Source: Motiliproteus sp041586615 (GTDB taxonomy: Bacteria; Pseudomonadota; Gammaproteobacteria; Pseudomonadales; Balneatricaceae). Taken from it: DNA of 64,000 nucleotides. A program made the translations under genes and the position numbers. Position 1 is the first letter of the stretch. Each line of letters opens with the position of its first letter. The notes under the pieces are model-generated. The model was not told the origin of the DNA. It did not search any database and was given only the letters and a program-made list of their open reading frames with translations. The stretch lies in contig JBFGZS010000016.1 in assembly GCA_041586615.1 (NCBI GenBank), positions 7,978 to 71,977 on the forward strand. The letters run 5' to 3'. Below are positions 17,014 through 26,340 of this stretch, piece after piece.

Positions 17014-17203
17014 TACACGCTTTCACTCCAGATCACTGCATACTCGTTACGGAAAACCGAATAACTCTCGTCTGCCGCCCTTGTCGCTAGCCGGCCGACA
17101 ACGGGCATCCCTAACGGGCACGGCTCGACCGCGACAACGCCACGCTGCCCACCGGATACCCTGTAGCCTGGCAGCCATGAGTATTGTAGCCATAAGCGCT
17201 GTG

Positions 17204-17683
17204 TCACAGCATGCCGATTTCTGTCCACTCATCATCAGACATCATCTTGCTCAGTTCGACCAGTATCAGCAGCCGATTATCCTTGTGGCAAACACCCTGA
17301 ATATATTTCGCACTTTCTTCGGTACCCACGTTTGGCGTCTGATCGATCTCAGACTGGTTTAAATAAACCACTTCAGATACGGCATCGACCAAAATACCAA
17401 TAACATGATCATCGACTTCGATGATGACAATGCGGGTATTGTCGGTCAGCTCCGCCGGCATCAGCCCGAAGCGCTGTCGGGTATCGATCACCGTCACGAC
17501 ATTCCCGCGCAGGTTTATAATGCCCAGCACGTACGCAGGAGCACCGGGTACCGGCGCGATTTCTGTGTAACGCAACACCTCCTGCACCTGCATGACGTTG
17601 ACGCCATAGGTCTCATCCTGCAGACGGAACGTCACCCATTGCAGCACAGGGTCATCATTTGCGCCCGACATGTTTATACCCAT
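17204..17683 (-). CDS. cheW: Chemotaxis coupling protein CheW
   Basis: CheW links chemoreceptors to the kinase CheA in the signalling array. The 159-residue protein is a single CheW domain, with the conserved LGIINLRGNVVTVIDTRQRF segment. The ATG at 17683 has GAGG eight bases upstream. It follows parP by 29 bp in the chemotaxis block. The 190 bp between it and the DUF2802 gene hold no convincing gene. Confidence 0.95.
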   Translation of the reverse strand: MGINMSGANDDPVLQWVTFRLQDETYGVNVMQVQEVLRYTEIAPVPGAPAYVLGIINLRGNVVTVIDTRQRFGLMPAELTDNTRIVIIEVDDHVIGILVDAVSEVVYLNQSEIDQTPNVGTEESAKYIQGVCHKDNRLLILVELSKMMSDDEWTEIGML

Positions 17684-17712
17684 TCTTGTAACCTCTGTAC
17701 GTCAGAATTCGG

Positions 17713-18717
17713 TTATTCCACCCCTGGGACCAGGGCCTGACTCTTTTCAGTCAGTAGCTTGACCATCGCCCCAACATCCATAATGGCACACATATGTTCT
17801 ATCACCGTTCCCGCCAGCCAGGGGCGCACCCCTCTGTCGGTTCGCCAACGTACCTCTTCCGGTCGCAAGGTGATGGCATCCGCCACAACATGACAGCCTA
17901 ACCCCCAGCCCGAATCGCCCATCAGAATCACATACCGCAACCCTTCACCAGCCTGAGGCGTGTATTTTTCAGGCATGACCCACCGTGCCGTATCGATTGT
18001 CCTGACTGTACATCCGGTTTTATAAGGCAGCAAGCCAAGAAACCATTCCGGCTGACCAAACAGAGGTTTGAGCGGCCGATCGAGCCTGAGCACACCGCCA
18101 AGCTCCACCAGCGGCACCGCCAGCGTCAGGCCTGCGACCCGAAACAGCAGACACTCAAAGCGCTCCTGCGCCCAGCTTGGCCGGCCATCTCGCCAAGGCT
18201 GTTCGACCAGGTTGACACGCGTCGCTACCGGCTCAACCATCGTTTCAACCGTCGTTTCAACGACAGCTTCAACGACAGGCGCTTTCGGTAACGCCGTTAC
18301 CGGTGCCACGGACACCGGCGGCGTGACCGCTGGGACCACGACCGGCGGTATAAATGCCGGCCTGACCGGCGCGGGTGCCAATTGGGTTGGCACAACAGGA
18401 CGCGAAACCGATAAGCTCGTGACTGGCGCCGTATGATCCAAGCCGACCCACGGCGCGGCTACGGCAGGCTTCGTGCTGGCACTCGGCCTTGCCTTGGTAC
18501 ATTCGGGGGATCCCCATTCCGCCTCTGCATTGCCGCCAGCTTGCGCACCACGCGTCGTTCGCCCCCCAGCCATGGGGGCGGACGGTTTCTTCGACGATGC
18601 GGTTTCGTCTAACCGGCGCGCAGCCTCCGTCGCATCCAGCAGCAACCCATCCAGGTACTCCTGGACCGCTTGCTGCGGCGGTATACTGTGTAATGCGTTA
18701 CGGCGTTGTTCGGTCAT
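17713..18717 (-). CDS. parP: ParP-like CheW-domain array protein
   Basis: This 334-residue protein has a short N-terminal segment (QAVQEYLDGLLLDATEAARR), a long Pro/Ala/Val/Thr-rich linker (about 45-165) and a C-terminal CheW-like domain (about 185-320, from ERFECLLFRVAGLTLAVPLV). This architecture, its position next to a ParA-type gene and its place in the che block match ParP, whose AIF domain ties CheA and receptors to the pole-organising ParC in Vibrio. It is distinct from the ordinary CheW encoded next. Assignment rests on context and architecture. Confidence 0.82.
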   Translation of the reverse strand: MTEQRRNALHSIPPQQAVQEYLDGLLLDATEAARRLDETASSKKPSAPMAGGRTTRGAQAGGNAEAEWGSPECTKARPSASTKPAVAAPWVGLDHTAPVTSLSVSRPVVPTQLAPAPVRPAFIPPVVVPAVTPPVSVAPVTALPKAPVVEAVVETTVETMVEPVATRVNLVEQPWRDGRPSWAQERFECLLFRVAGLTLAVPLVELGGVLRLDRPLKPLFGQPEWFLGLLPYKTGCTVRTIDTARWVMPEKYTPQAGEGLRYVILMGDSGWGLGCHVVADAITLRPEEVRWRTDRGVRPWLAGTVIEHMCAIMDVGAMVKLLTEKSQALVPGVE

Positions 18718-18881
18718 AAATAAGGCTGTCTAAGAACGTTGCGTTTTATAAGCACTTGTCACCTGATAAGCGCTATGCGCGGTATAAAAACTATGCGTTG
18801 ACTCGTCATTGTAAGGTTTACTCTAGGTCTACAGTAAAGAGCGGTTCGTCTTTGCCTGGTTCTTCGGCGTTCAACCCCGTC

Positions 18882-19673
18882 TCAGGCGCGCATCTGTTCC
18901 TGTTTTTCTATTTCGAGCAAGAACCGCATCAACATGGCGTACGCTCTGACACCATGGGTGCTGGGGTCTAGCGCAGAGGGCACAATGCCCTGTGTGCTGG
19001 CATTACGGAATTTCGTATCTACGGGAATAATCGCCTGAGCAAGATCGTCCGGATAGGTCTGTTTCAACATCCGGAGACTCTGCACGGATGCCTGTGTCCG
19101 GCGATCGAAAAAAGTCGGCAGTATATAGTAATCGAGCTTTTTACGCCTAGCTCGGTTTATCATCGACAACGTGCGCACCATGCGCTCCAGCCCTTTGATC
19201 GCCAAAAATTCAGTTTGAACCGGTATCACCAGACGCTCGCAGGCAGCCAGGGCATTGACCATTAATACGCCTAGCACCGGCGGACTATCGATCAACACAT
19301 AATCGAACCGGTCCCACAAATAGGCCAGAGAGCGAGAAACCACCAACCCCATACCATCGCTGCCGATCGCCTTGCGCTCCAAGGTCGCCATCGCGGTGGA
19401 AGCGGGGATCAGGTTAATCCGCTCATGACTGGTATTGAGCAGCAGGTCTGCCGGCAGGTCGGGATCGATCTGATTCGGCGTCAAAAAAAGATCGTAGGCG
19501 CTGTGTTGCAGACTGTCGGGATCATAGCGAAAGTAACTGGTCAGTGAACCATGGGGGTCGAGGTCCAGTAGCAAGACGTCAAAACCCTGGTCCGCCAGCA
19601 AACCGGCCAGACTCACAACCGTGGTCGTTTTTCCCACACCACCTTTCTGATTTGCCACCGCCCAAATATGCAC
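18882..19673 (-). CDS. parC: ParC-like ParA-family ATPase for chemotaxis array positioning
   Basis: This 263-residue ParA/Soj-type ATPase has a deviant Walker A motif KGGVGKTT (residues 10-17), the LLLDLDPHGSLTSYF switch region and DYVLIDSPPVLG Walker B. In the order motD-parC-parP-cheW it matches ParC, which directs polar recruitment and inheritance of chemosensory arrays. The start is GTG with GGAG nine bases upstream. It is unlikely to be a plasmid partition protein because no ParB or parS-like element accompanies it. Confidence 0.88.
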   Translation of the reverse strand: MHIWAVANQKGGVGKTTTVVSLAGLLADQGFDVLLLDLDPHGSLTSYFRYDPDSLQHSAYDLFLTPNQIDPDLPADLLLNTSHERINLIPASTAMATLERKAIGSDGMGLVVSRSLAYLWDRFDYVLIDSPPVLGVLMVNALAACERLVIPVQTEFLAIKGLERMVRTLSMINRARRKKLDYYILPTFFDRRTQASVQSLRMLKQTYPDDLAQAIIPVDTKFRNASTQGIVPSALDPSTHGVRAYAMLMRFLLEIEKQEQMRA

Positions 19674-19686
19674 CGTCTATGACTCC

Positions 19687-20730
19687 TTACTGCTGTTCAT
19701 CGGCAGGCGGTACCGATGTCGGAATAACGTCTTCCGGAACTGTTTCGAATGGCGCCGTACCTGATGAAAAAGTGCCTGACGGAACGCCCTCGGTCGCAAC
19801 CGCGTTATCCGGAATCAGCTCACGGGTAAACAGTACCCCCCCGTCAGGCGTTTCCTGACTGACAACCCTTCCTTGTACCGGCGTTTCAAGCTTCTGCTGC
19901 AATATTCTGTCGACGGTACTGTCGGTTATCTCAGCGCTGCCATACCCCATCACCGCACGGCGCGCGTGCTCATCACGGGAAACGATAATGACCACGCGCC
20001 GGTTCTTTGCCCGCCCACTGGCGGTCAGATTACTCACCACCGGCCTATACTCGCCATAGCCTACCGCGGCCATTCTGACCGGATCGACCCCGTAGTGCGC
20101 CAAAGCACGGACCACGGCCGCTGAACGCGCAGCGGACAGCTCCCAGTTAGACGCAAAATCCCCGCCCTGTACCGGTTGATTATCGGTAAAGCCTTCCACA
20201 TGCACCGGATTTTCATAAGGTCTGAGAATCTCCGCCAGCGCCTCCAGCAGTGCATCCGCTTCAATCCCCGGCTCCGCCTTACCACTGCTAAAAAGCACGT
20301 TGGAGCCAATCTCAATCTCGAGCCATAGCTCATTGCTGGCGATCGACAACGCGCCCTCGTCGATCAATTCCTGGTAGCGCAGCCTGGCATCATCTTCGAT
20401 GCGCGCCAGATTGTCAGATATGTCACCCTGCCGGTTGGGAAGCACCTGGTTGCGACTGGCCTCCTGCGCGGGGCGCTGCCCCAGCAAACCGATATCACGA
20501 CGATCGAGACGCTCGGAAATATCCCCCACGGCTATCGGATCAAACGTACGATCCTGCCCCTTAAACACACCGTGCAAGGTTTCCGATAACTCGCGGTATT
20601 TACCCTCATTAATGGAGGAGATGGAATACATCACCACAAAAAAAGCCAACAACAGGGTGATAAAATCAGCATAGGAGACCACCCAGCGATCACCGCTGGA
20701 CTCCTCACGGGTACGACGTCGTCTAGCCAT
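19687..20730 (-). CDS. motD: Flagellar motor protein MotD (MotB-like)
   Basis: MotD is the peptidoglycan-anchored subunit of the MotC/MotD stator, which drives flagellar rotation with ion flow. The 347-residue protein has a basic N-terminus, one transmembrane helix with the essential ion-binding aspartate (SYADF, Asp22) and an OmpA-like peptidoglycan-binding domain (about 185-270, including VEGFTDNQPV and SAARSAAVVRAL). The Thr/Pro-rich tail of about 60 residues is unusual and perhaps disordered. The ATG at 20730 overlaps no signal but follows the motC stop closely. Confidence 0.93.
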   Translation of the reverse strand: MARRRRTREESSGDRWVVSYADFITLLLAFFVVMYSISSINEGKYRELSETLHGVFKGQDRTFDPIAVGDISERLDRRDIGLLGQRPAQEASRNQVLPNRQGDISDNLARIEDDARLRYQELIDEGALSIASNELWLEIEIGSNVLFSSGKAEPGIEADALLEALAEILRPYENPVHVEGFTDNQPVQGGDFASNWELSAARSAAVVRALAHYGVDPVRMAAVGYGEYRPVVSNLTASGRAKNRRVVIIVSRDEHARRAVMGYGSAEITDSTVDRILQQKLETPVQGRVVSQETPDGGVLFTRELIPDNAVATEGVPSGTFSSGTAPFETVPEDVIPTSVPPADEQQ

Positions 20731-20736
20731 CACAGG

Positions 20737-21477
20737 TCACGTCAGATAACCTTCGAGGCGCAGGCGAATATTCGCCGGATTCTGTCCCTGGCCAATCGCC
20801 AACAGGCCGTCCACCATCATCTCCCGGTATTGATACTCCATCAGAACAACAGAACGCAGCTTGTTCGCAATCGGCAGCAAGAGCAGGTTCGCCAAACCCA
20901 CACCATAAATTGTCGCAACAAAGGCCGTGGCAATACCGCTTCCCAGACTCTCAGGATCGGCCAAATTGCTCATCACCTGAATCAGCCCCATCACGGCACC
21001 GATAATACCCATGGTCGGCGCGTACCCACCCATGCTTTCGAAGACACGGGCGGCCTGCAGATCCCGCTGCTCACGTATATTCATTTCGACTTCCAGGACG
21101 CTTCTGACCGACTCCGGTTCACCGCCATCCGCCAGCAGCTGCAGACCCTTGCGAAGAAACGGATCGTTTTCACGATCCGCCTGTTTTTCAAGCCCCAGCA
21201 ACCCTGAGCGCCGTGCCTGAGCACCCCATTCTGCTATTTTTTCAATACCCTGACGAAAATCGATCACGGGCGGCTGAAATACCCACCGCGACAGCTGCAT
21301 GGCGCGCCGCATATCCATCAGGGATGTTTGTAGCAGTCCGGCACCCAGCGTGCCACCGAAGACAATGACCGCGGCCGCGCCGTTATACAGCATATCCAGT
21401 GCGCCGCCTTCGGCGCTATTCCCGCCTAATATGGCAATCAGGGCAAACAGTATGCCGAACAGGCTCAATCGATCCAT
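20737..21477 (-). CDS. motC: Flagellar motor protein MotC (MotA-like)
   Basis: MotC is the ion-channel subunit of the second-type flagellar stator. The 246-residue protein has four predicted helices (two N-terminal, and two around GGYAPTMGIIGAVMGLIQVM and GVGLANLLLLPIA) and a cytoplasmic loop that contacts FliG. Its ATG follows the cheB stop codon directly (TAGATG), with GGAGG inside the cheB end. The TonB-like MotA/ExbB superfamily match is clear, and the motD neighbour fixes the identity. Confidence 0.94.
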   Translation of the reverse strand: MDRLSLFGILFALIAILGGNSAEGGALDMLYNGAAAVIVFGGTLGAGLLQTSLMDMRRAMQLSRWVFQPPVIDFRQGIEKIAEWGAQARRSGLLGLEKQADRENDPFLRKGLQLLADGGEPESVRSVLEVEMNIREQRDLQAARVFESMGGYAPTMGIIGAVMGLIQVMSNLADPESLGSGIATAFVATIYGVGLANLLLLPIANKLRSVVLMEYQYREMMVDGLLAIGQGQNPANIRLRLEGYLT

Positions 21478-22644
21478 CTAGCCTCCGGCCGCAGCAATCA
21501 TGGCGTCGCTAAACGCGTTGAGATCCAATTCCAGATCCACTAGATTGGCTTTTACCACCGCCTGAGGCATACCGTAAATAACGCAGCTCTGCTCATTCTG
21601 CGCCCAGATAGTCGATCCGGCATTTTTCAGCATGCGTGCGCCTTCGCGACCATCAGCCCCCATACCGGTTAAAACGATCCCCAGCACCTTGCCGGGGTAG
21701 GTTTTCGCGGCCGAACCAAAGGTAATATCCACGCTCGGCTTATAAGTTAAACGGTCGTCACCCGCCAGGATGCGAACCTGTCCACCATTGCGACTTTCAA
21801 CCATCATCTGCTGGCCACCCGGCGCCAGCAATGCCACCCCCGACTGCAATTTATCGCCGTCAACGGCTTCCCTCACATTGATCATGCACTGCTGATTGAG
21901 GCGCTCAGCAAAGGCTCCGGTAAAGGCTTTGGGCATGTGCTGAACGATAAGAATCGGCACCGGAAAACGAGCCGGTATCTGGCTAAGAATTTTTTGTACG
22001 GCAACCGGCCCGCCCGTCGAGGTGCCAATGATCACCAAGGAGCAGCGCCCCCGAAGTGCGGCCGGACGTCGGGATTGACCGCCAGGAGCGGGGCGCGCGG
22101 CGGTCAAAGGCTTTGTCGCGACCGATGCTGGGGCCCTGACCGTCGGGGTCGACGTTCGTTCAGTCGGTGCTGCCCGACTCGTCGCGGCCTCTCGGCCAAC
22201 ACTGAAACCCGCGCCACGCCCCAAAGGATGGGTCAGCGTGCTGATCGGGGTTTTGGCGACGGCCAGAATACGCTCAATAAGCACTTGCCCCAGCGTGCCG
22301 TTGCCCGGTGCCATCTGCTCGTAACTTTTCGGCAGATAATCAACGGCCCCGGCTTCCAATGCCTCTAATGTAATCCGGGCACCCTCATAGGTCAGGGAGG
22401 AAAACATCAGTACCGGCGTCGGCACGATACGCATAATTTCAACCAGCGCGGCCACCCCGTTCATCACCGGCATTTCATAATCCATGGTGATGACGTCTGG
22501 GCGAAGTTGACGGGCTTTTTCTATCGCGACACGCCCATTCTCTGCGGTACCGACCACACGCACCCGTGAATCGCCATTGAGCAAACTCACAACGCGTTGC
22601 CGAAAGAACGCAGAATCATCAACCACGAGCACGGTCACCGGCAT
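21478..22644 (-). CDS. cheB: Chemotaxis protein-glutamate methylesterase CheB
   Basis: CheB removes methyl groups from chemoreceptors and deamidates glutamines once phosphorylated by CheA. The 388-residue protein has an N-terminal receiver domain with phosphorylatable Asp55 (MDYEMP), an Ala/Thr/Pro-rich linker (about 145-200) and a C-terminal esterase domain with catalytic GTSTGGP (207-213). The matching methyltransferase CheR is not in the window. Confidence 0.96.
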   Translation of the reverse strand: MPVTVLVVDDSAFFRQRVVSLLNGDSRVRVVGTAENGRVAIEKARQLRPDVITMDYEMPVMNGVAALVEIMRIVPTPVLMFSSLTYEGARITLEALEAGAVDYLPKSYEQMAPGNGTLGQVLIERILAVAKTPISTLTHPLGRGAGFSVGREAATSRAAPTERTSTPTVRAPASVATKPLTAARPAPGGQSRRPAALRGRCSLVIIGTSTGGPVAVQKILSQIPARFPVPILIVQHMPKAFTGAFAERLNQQCMINVREAVDGDKLQSGVALLAPGGQQMMVESRNGGQVRILAGDDRLTYKPSVDITFGSAAKTYPGKVLGIVLTGMGADGREGARMLKNAGSTIWAQNEQSCVIYGMPQAVVKANLVDLELDLNAFSDAMIAAAGG

Positions 22645-22705
22645 GATCTAAATTCCCCTCTGAATCCAGGGTTGCATGACATAATCCGTGCTCCGATGGC
22701 CAATG

Positions 22706-24853
22706 TCAGCAAATCGCGTAATGTTTCAACATACTGGGTATATCCAAAATCAGTGCAATGCGTCCGTCACCGGTGATCGTGGCTCCTGACATCCCGGGGG
22801 TCCCGAGCAGCATCTTGCCCAGGGGCTTGATGACCACTTCTTCCTGACCGACCAACTGGTCAACGATAAAGCCAATTCGCTTGGTGCCTACCGTGACGAT
22901 GACCACATGCCCTGTTCCCGGCAATTTCTCACTCGAACATCCCTCCACCAGCCACCGCTTAAGATGAAACAACGGCAAGGCCTTTTCCCGTACCACGATC
23001 ACTTCCTGCCCATCGACCACATTGGTTTGGGTCAGATCAAGATGGAAGATCTCGTTCACATTCACCAGCGGTAATGCAAACGCCTGATCGGCCAGCATAA
23101 CCATCAGCGTCGGCATAATGGCCAGGGTCAGCGGCACCTTAATTTCAATTCGCGACCCCTTGCCGGGGTATGAATCGATAAACAGGGTACCGTTTAACTG
23201 GGTAATCTTCGTTTTTACCACATCCATCCCGACTCCGCGGCCGGAAACGTCGGAAATTTCTTTCTTGGTCGAGAAACCCGGTGCGAAAATCAGGTTAAAG
23301 CACTCATGATCGCTCAGGCGCTCGGCAGCATCCTCATCGAGCAAGCCTTTTTCAACCGCCAGGCCACGGAGCTTATCCGCATCCATACCGGCACCATCGT
23401 CCTCGATAGCCAGCAGGATATGGTCACCCTCTTGCTCCGCTGATAACACGACGGTCCCCAGGCGGGGTTTCCCGGCGGCTTCACGCACTTCAGGCGATTC
23501 GACACCATGGTCGACCGCATTACGCACCAAGTGCACCAAGGGGTCGGCAAGTGCTTCGACCAGGTTTTTGTCCAGATCGGTTTCTTCGCCGCGCAATTCC
23601 AGAAAAACTTCTTTTTTCAAGGTGCGGGCCAAATCGCGAACAACCCGAGGAAAACGACCAAATACTTTCTTGATGGGCTGCATGCGGGTCTTCATGACCG
23701 ACGTCTGCAGATCCGCGGTAACCATATCCAGACTACCAACCGCTTTACTGACTTCTTCGTCAGCCACCTTGTGTCCAAGACGCACCAGACGATTACGCAC
23801 CAGTACCAGCTCACCGACCATATTCATGATCTCATCCAGACGCTGAGTATCAACCCGGACGGTAGCTTCGGCAGCAGGCGGCTTATCCGCGGGCTTGGCT
23901 CTCTTCGCTGCGGCAGCCGGAGCGGCGCTCGATACGGGCTGCCGGGCAGCAGCATGTGGCGCCGAGGTTGCAGCTGGCGCAGGCGCTGGTGTGGGCGTGT
24001 GCCTGGATGTCGGTATCGGTGTCGGTGTGGGCGTCGGTATGAGTGCGGCAGGTGCAGGCGGGACGGCAGCAGAATCAGGGGACGATTCGGCAGCGTTATC
24101 GACAGCGGCGAACGCGCCTTTACCCTGAGACTGCAACTCATCGAGAAGCCGTTCAAATTCGTCTTCGGTAATATTTTCGTCATCGATGCCGACCGGCGCA
24201 GCGGGAGCGGTGACCGGTGCGTCTACCGCGCCACCATGCTGCCCCTTGCCGTGCAACTCATCCAACAGGGCCTCAAACTCATCATCGGTAATATCATCAC
24301 TGCCGCAGGCCGGTGGCGGCGCAGCGTTGGCGACGCGCTCATCCTGACTGATCGCCCCCAACAGTTCTTCGAAAGCCGCGTCCGCGGGGTCTACCACGGG
24401 CGCCGGAGCAGCCGCAACAGGCTCGGGTTCAGGCGCGGTCGGTTCAGCGGCTACGACAGGCACCTCGCCACGAACGAGGCCGGCGAGTTCATTCAATAAT
24501 ACAGGGTCGGCAGGCTCAGGATTTGTACCGGCACGGACACTGTCAAACATTTCGTTAACCGTATCCAATGCCCGCAACACAACATCCATCAAGCCGGTGG
24601 ATACAGGTATCTCTTTATTTCGCAGTTTATCGAAAACGTTTTCTGCCGCGTGACAACAATCAACCAGCGGCGACAATTGCAGGAAGCCCGCGCCACCTTT
24701 GACCGTATGGAATCCACGAAAGATGGCATTAAGTAACTCAAAATCATCAGGCGAATTTTCTAGGTCGACCAACTGCTCAGACAAAAGCTCAAGAATCTCT
24801 CCTGCTTCCACAAGAAAGTCTTGTAGGATCTCTTCATCCACTTCCAGACTCAT
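22706..24853 (-). CDS. cheA: Chemotaxis histidine kinase CheA
   Basis: CheA autophosphorylates and passes phosphate to CheY and CheB. The 715-residue protein has an HPt domain with phospho-acceptor His49 (GFHTVKGGAGF), a long linker (about 130-330), a dimerisation domain (from about 332), a GHKL ATPase domain with RNAVDHGVESPE and DDGAGMD, and a C-terminal CheW-like regulatory domain. The linker carries three related acidic motifs, near 157-171, 187-204 and 227-246, built on D-x-F-E-x-L-L-x-E-L. They may be ParP/ParC contact sites, as CheA linkers do this in Vibrio; that is inference. Confidence 0.96.
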   Translation of the reverse strand: MSLEVDEEILQDFLVEAGEILELLSEQLVDLENSPDDFELLNAIFRGFHTVKGGAGFLQLSPLVDCCHAAENVFDKLRNKEIPVSTGLMDVVLRALDTVNEMFDSVRAGTNPEPADPVLLNELAGLVRGEVPVVAAEPTAPEPEPVAAAPAPVVDPADAAFEELLGAISQDERVANAAPPPACGSDDITDDEFEALLDELHGKGQHGGAVDAPVTAPAAPVGIDDENITEDEFERLLDELQSQGKGAFAAVDNAAESSPDSAAVPPAPAALIPTPTPTPIPTSRHTPTPAPAPAATSAPHAAARQPVSSAAPAAAAKRAKPADKPPAAEATVRVDTQRLDEIMNMVGELVLVRNRLVRLGHKVADEEVSKAVGSLDMVTADLQTSVMKTRMQPIKKVFGRFPRVVRDLARTLKKEVFLELRGEETDLDKNLVEALADPLVHLVRNAVDHGVESPEVREAAGKPRLGTVVLSAEQEGDHILLAIEDDGAGMDADKLRGLAVEKGLLDEDAAERLSDHECFNLIFAPGFSTKKEISDVSGRGVGMDVVKTKITQLNGTLFIDSYPGKGSRIEIKVPLTLAIMPTLMVMLADQAFALPLVNVNEIFHLDLTQTNVVDGQEVIVVREKALPLFHLKRWLVEGCSSEKLPGTGHVVIVTVGTKRIGFIVDQLVGQEEVVIKPLGKMLLGTPGMSGATITGDGRIALILDIPSMLKHYAIC

Positions 24854-24865
24854 GCACTACGCTCC

Positions 24866-25681
24866 TCAGAATCCAAGGCTTGACAGCAGGTCATCGACAT
24901 CATCCTGCCCGGTCATCACATCTACAGACTTTTCCGCATTGAGCTGGGGACCCAGGCCTTTACGCTTCTGATCTTCGGCATCAGCCTGGAGGTCAGCTTC
25001 CAGCTGTGCATAATCCTGCTTGGTACCCGTGATCCGGTCGACCTTGCCGGCCACCGCCACCAGATTAACCAGGCTGGACTCGACATCATTCACCAGGCCG
25101 ATCACGCGTTTGATCATCTGTCCAGTCAGATCCTGGTAGCCTTGGGCTAGCAAAACCTCTGTGAAGTTGTTATGTAAAACGTCCGAACCTGTTTCAATCT
25201 GCTGCAAAAAAGCCTCGGTGGTACGCCCCAGATCTTTTAACTCGGATAGGGAGGGTTCCTTATCCCCCAGCGTCTTCCAGTCTTGGCGCAGTAGCGCCGC
25301 TTGCTCACCTAACTCACCGGCAATCGGCAAGCTGGCATCCACCAGGTCCATCGTGGTGTTGGCGGCTTTTTCTGTCAGTTCCAGTACATAATTGAGACGT
25401 TCGTTGGTATTGGCGGCCATGCTTTCACCACCCTGCCCCGAGGTCTGAACCGCACTTTTCTCAATATCGATATTGAATTGCTTGATCGCTTCATGCAGCC
25501 CCCGGGTAAGGCGGCCAACTTCCTTGTACATCACCGTATTTCGCGCGTCACCCAGCTCGGCCAGTATCTGCATGGCACCGGCGAAGTCTCCCTGATCAAG
25601 GAGTGACAAGAGTTCCTTCGTACGTGCTTGCAGCATACTTTCAAATTTCTGCAAGTCTGTCAGCCCTTCTACCAAAGCCAT
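24866..25681 (-). CDS. cheZ: Chemotaxis phosphatase CheZ
   Basis: CheZ speeds up dephosphorylation of CheY-P. The 271-residue protein is mostly helical, with the catalytic region around YQDLTGQMIKRV, which contains the conserved Asp and Gln, and a C-terminal acidic peptide ending DVDDLLSSLGF that binds CheY. It lies between cheY and cheA with gaps of 8 and 12 bp, the standard polar-flagellum order. Confidence 0.95.
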   Translation of the reverse strand: MALVEGLTDLQKFESMLQARTKELLSLLDQGDFAGAMQILAELGDARNTVMYKEVGRLTRGLHEAIKQFNIDIEKSAVQTSGQGGESMAANTNERLNYVLELTEKAANTTMDLVDASLPIAGELGEQAALLRQDWKTLGDKEPSLSELKDLGRTTEAFLQQIETGSDVLHNNFTEVLLAQGYQDLTGQMIKRVIGLVNDVESSLVNLVAVAGKVDRITGTKQDYAQLEADLQADAEDQKRKGLGPQLNAEKSVDVMTGQDDVDDLLSSLGF

Positions 25682-25689
25682 AGCAGCCC

Positions 25690-26073
25690 CTACCTAATCC
25701 GCTCAAAGATTTTTTCAATCTTTTCTTTCAGAACCGCGGCAGTAAAAGGCTTGACGACATAGCCATTTACACCCGTCTGAGCGGCCAGAATAATCTGCTC
25801 ACGCTTCGCTTCCGCCGTCACCATAAGTACGGGCAACTTGGCCAGCGAGGCATCCGCGCGGACGGCCTGCAACAATTCGAGACCGGACATACCCGGCATA
25901 TTCCAATCGGTTACGAGGAAGTCGATACCGCCTGCTTTAAGAACAGGCAGCGCAGAACTTCCATCATCGGCCTCCACGGTATTATTGAAACCAAGGTCCC
26001 GAAGCAGGTTCTTGATAATCCGTCTCATTGTAGAAAAATCATCGACAATAAGAATCTTCATATTTTTATCCAA
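25690..26073 (-). CDS. cheY: Chemotaxis response regulator CheY
   Basis: CheY-P binds FliM/FliN and changes the direction of flagellar rotation. The 127-residue protein is a single receiver domain with acidic pocket D11-D12, phospho-acceptor Asp56 (VTDWNMPG) and conserved VVKPF lysine. The preferred start is TTG at 26073, because GGAGG lies five bases upstream; it gives MDKNMKILIVDD. The internal ATG four codons later has no such site, and a longer upstream frame is unlikely. Confidence 0.95.
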   Translation of the reverse strand: MDKNMKILIVDDFSTMRRIIKNLLRDLGFNNTVEADDGSSALPVLKAGGIDFLVTDWNMPGMSGLELLQAVRADASLAKLPVLMVTAEAKREQIILAAQTGVNGYVVKPFTAAVLKEKIEKIFERIR

Positions 26074-26157
26074 GGCGACCTCCGTCTTGCCTGATAACAC
26101 CAGATCTGTGCCGCTGCAGTGTCCCGACAATTCGCCAGGACGTTGACTGCAGCCATA

Positions 26158-26292
26158 CTACTATTAACCTGGCATAAAAATACCTATCCATTCGGTCTTT
26201 TTATGACGACAAGGCCGGCGCGTGTCCGCCCTTGTCTCACGTGCCGTTATGCCACGGCGACATTTGTTACTCGTATTTCGTTGCCGCCTTAC
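26158..26292 (+). repeat. Modular hairpin repeat, copy 2 (modules A, B, part C, D)
   Basis: This copy begins ACTATTAACCTGGCAT, continues through TATCCATTCGGTCTTTTTA and CAAGGCCGGCG...TCCGCCC...CACGTG, and ends with a D-type arm GCCGCCTTA. Aligned by eye with copy 5 (63.8 kb, opposite strand), it matches over about 100 bp with many shared blocks. The palindromic C module is shortened here. It lies between cheY and the 3' end of fliA. Confidence 0.85.
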
Positions 26293-26340
26293 TATGCCCT
26301 ATGCCCTATGCCCTATGCCCTATGCCCTATGCCCTATGCC
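26293..26340. repeat. Heptamer tandem repeat at the fliA 3' end
   Basis: Six perfect copies of TATGCCC, plus a partial seventh, lie directly against repeat copy 2 and overlap the last codons of fliA. The fliA stop (TAG) and its last residues His-Arg-Ala are read from the repeat, so changes in copy number leave the protein intact only because the stop lies in the first unit read. Confidence 0.95.

Noticed and set aside
17013..17228. 71-codon open frame between the DUF2802 gene and cheW
   Set aside because: It overlaps cheW on the same strand, in another frame, and matches nothing; probably chance.
18882..19673. ParA as plasmid partition gene
   Set aside because: No ParB or parS-like repeats; the chemotaxis neighbours support a ParC role.
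23507..24499. Long open frame opposite cheA (330 codons)
   Set aside because: It is the mirror of the GC-rich codon pattern of cheA, with Arg/Gly/His-rich composition and no domain.
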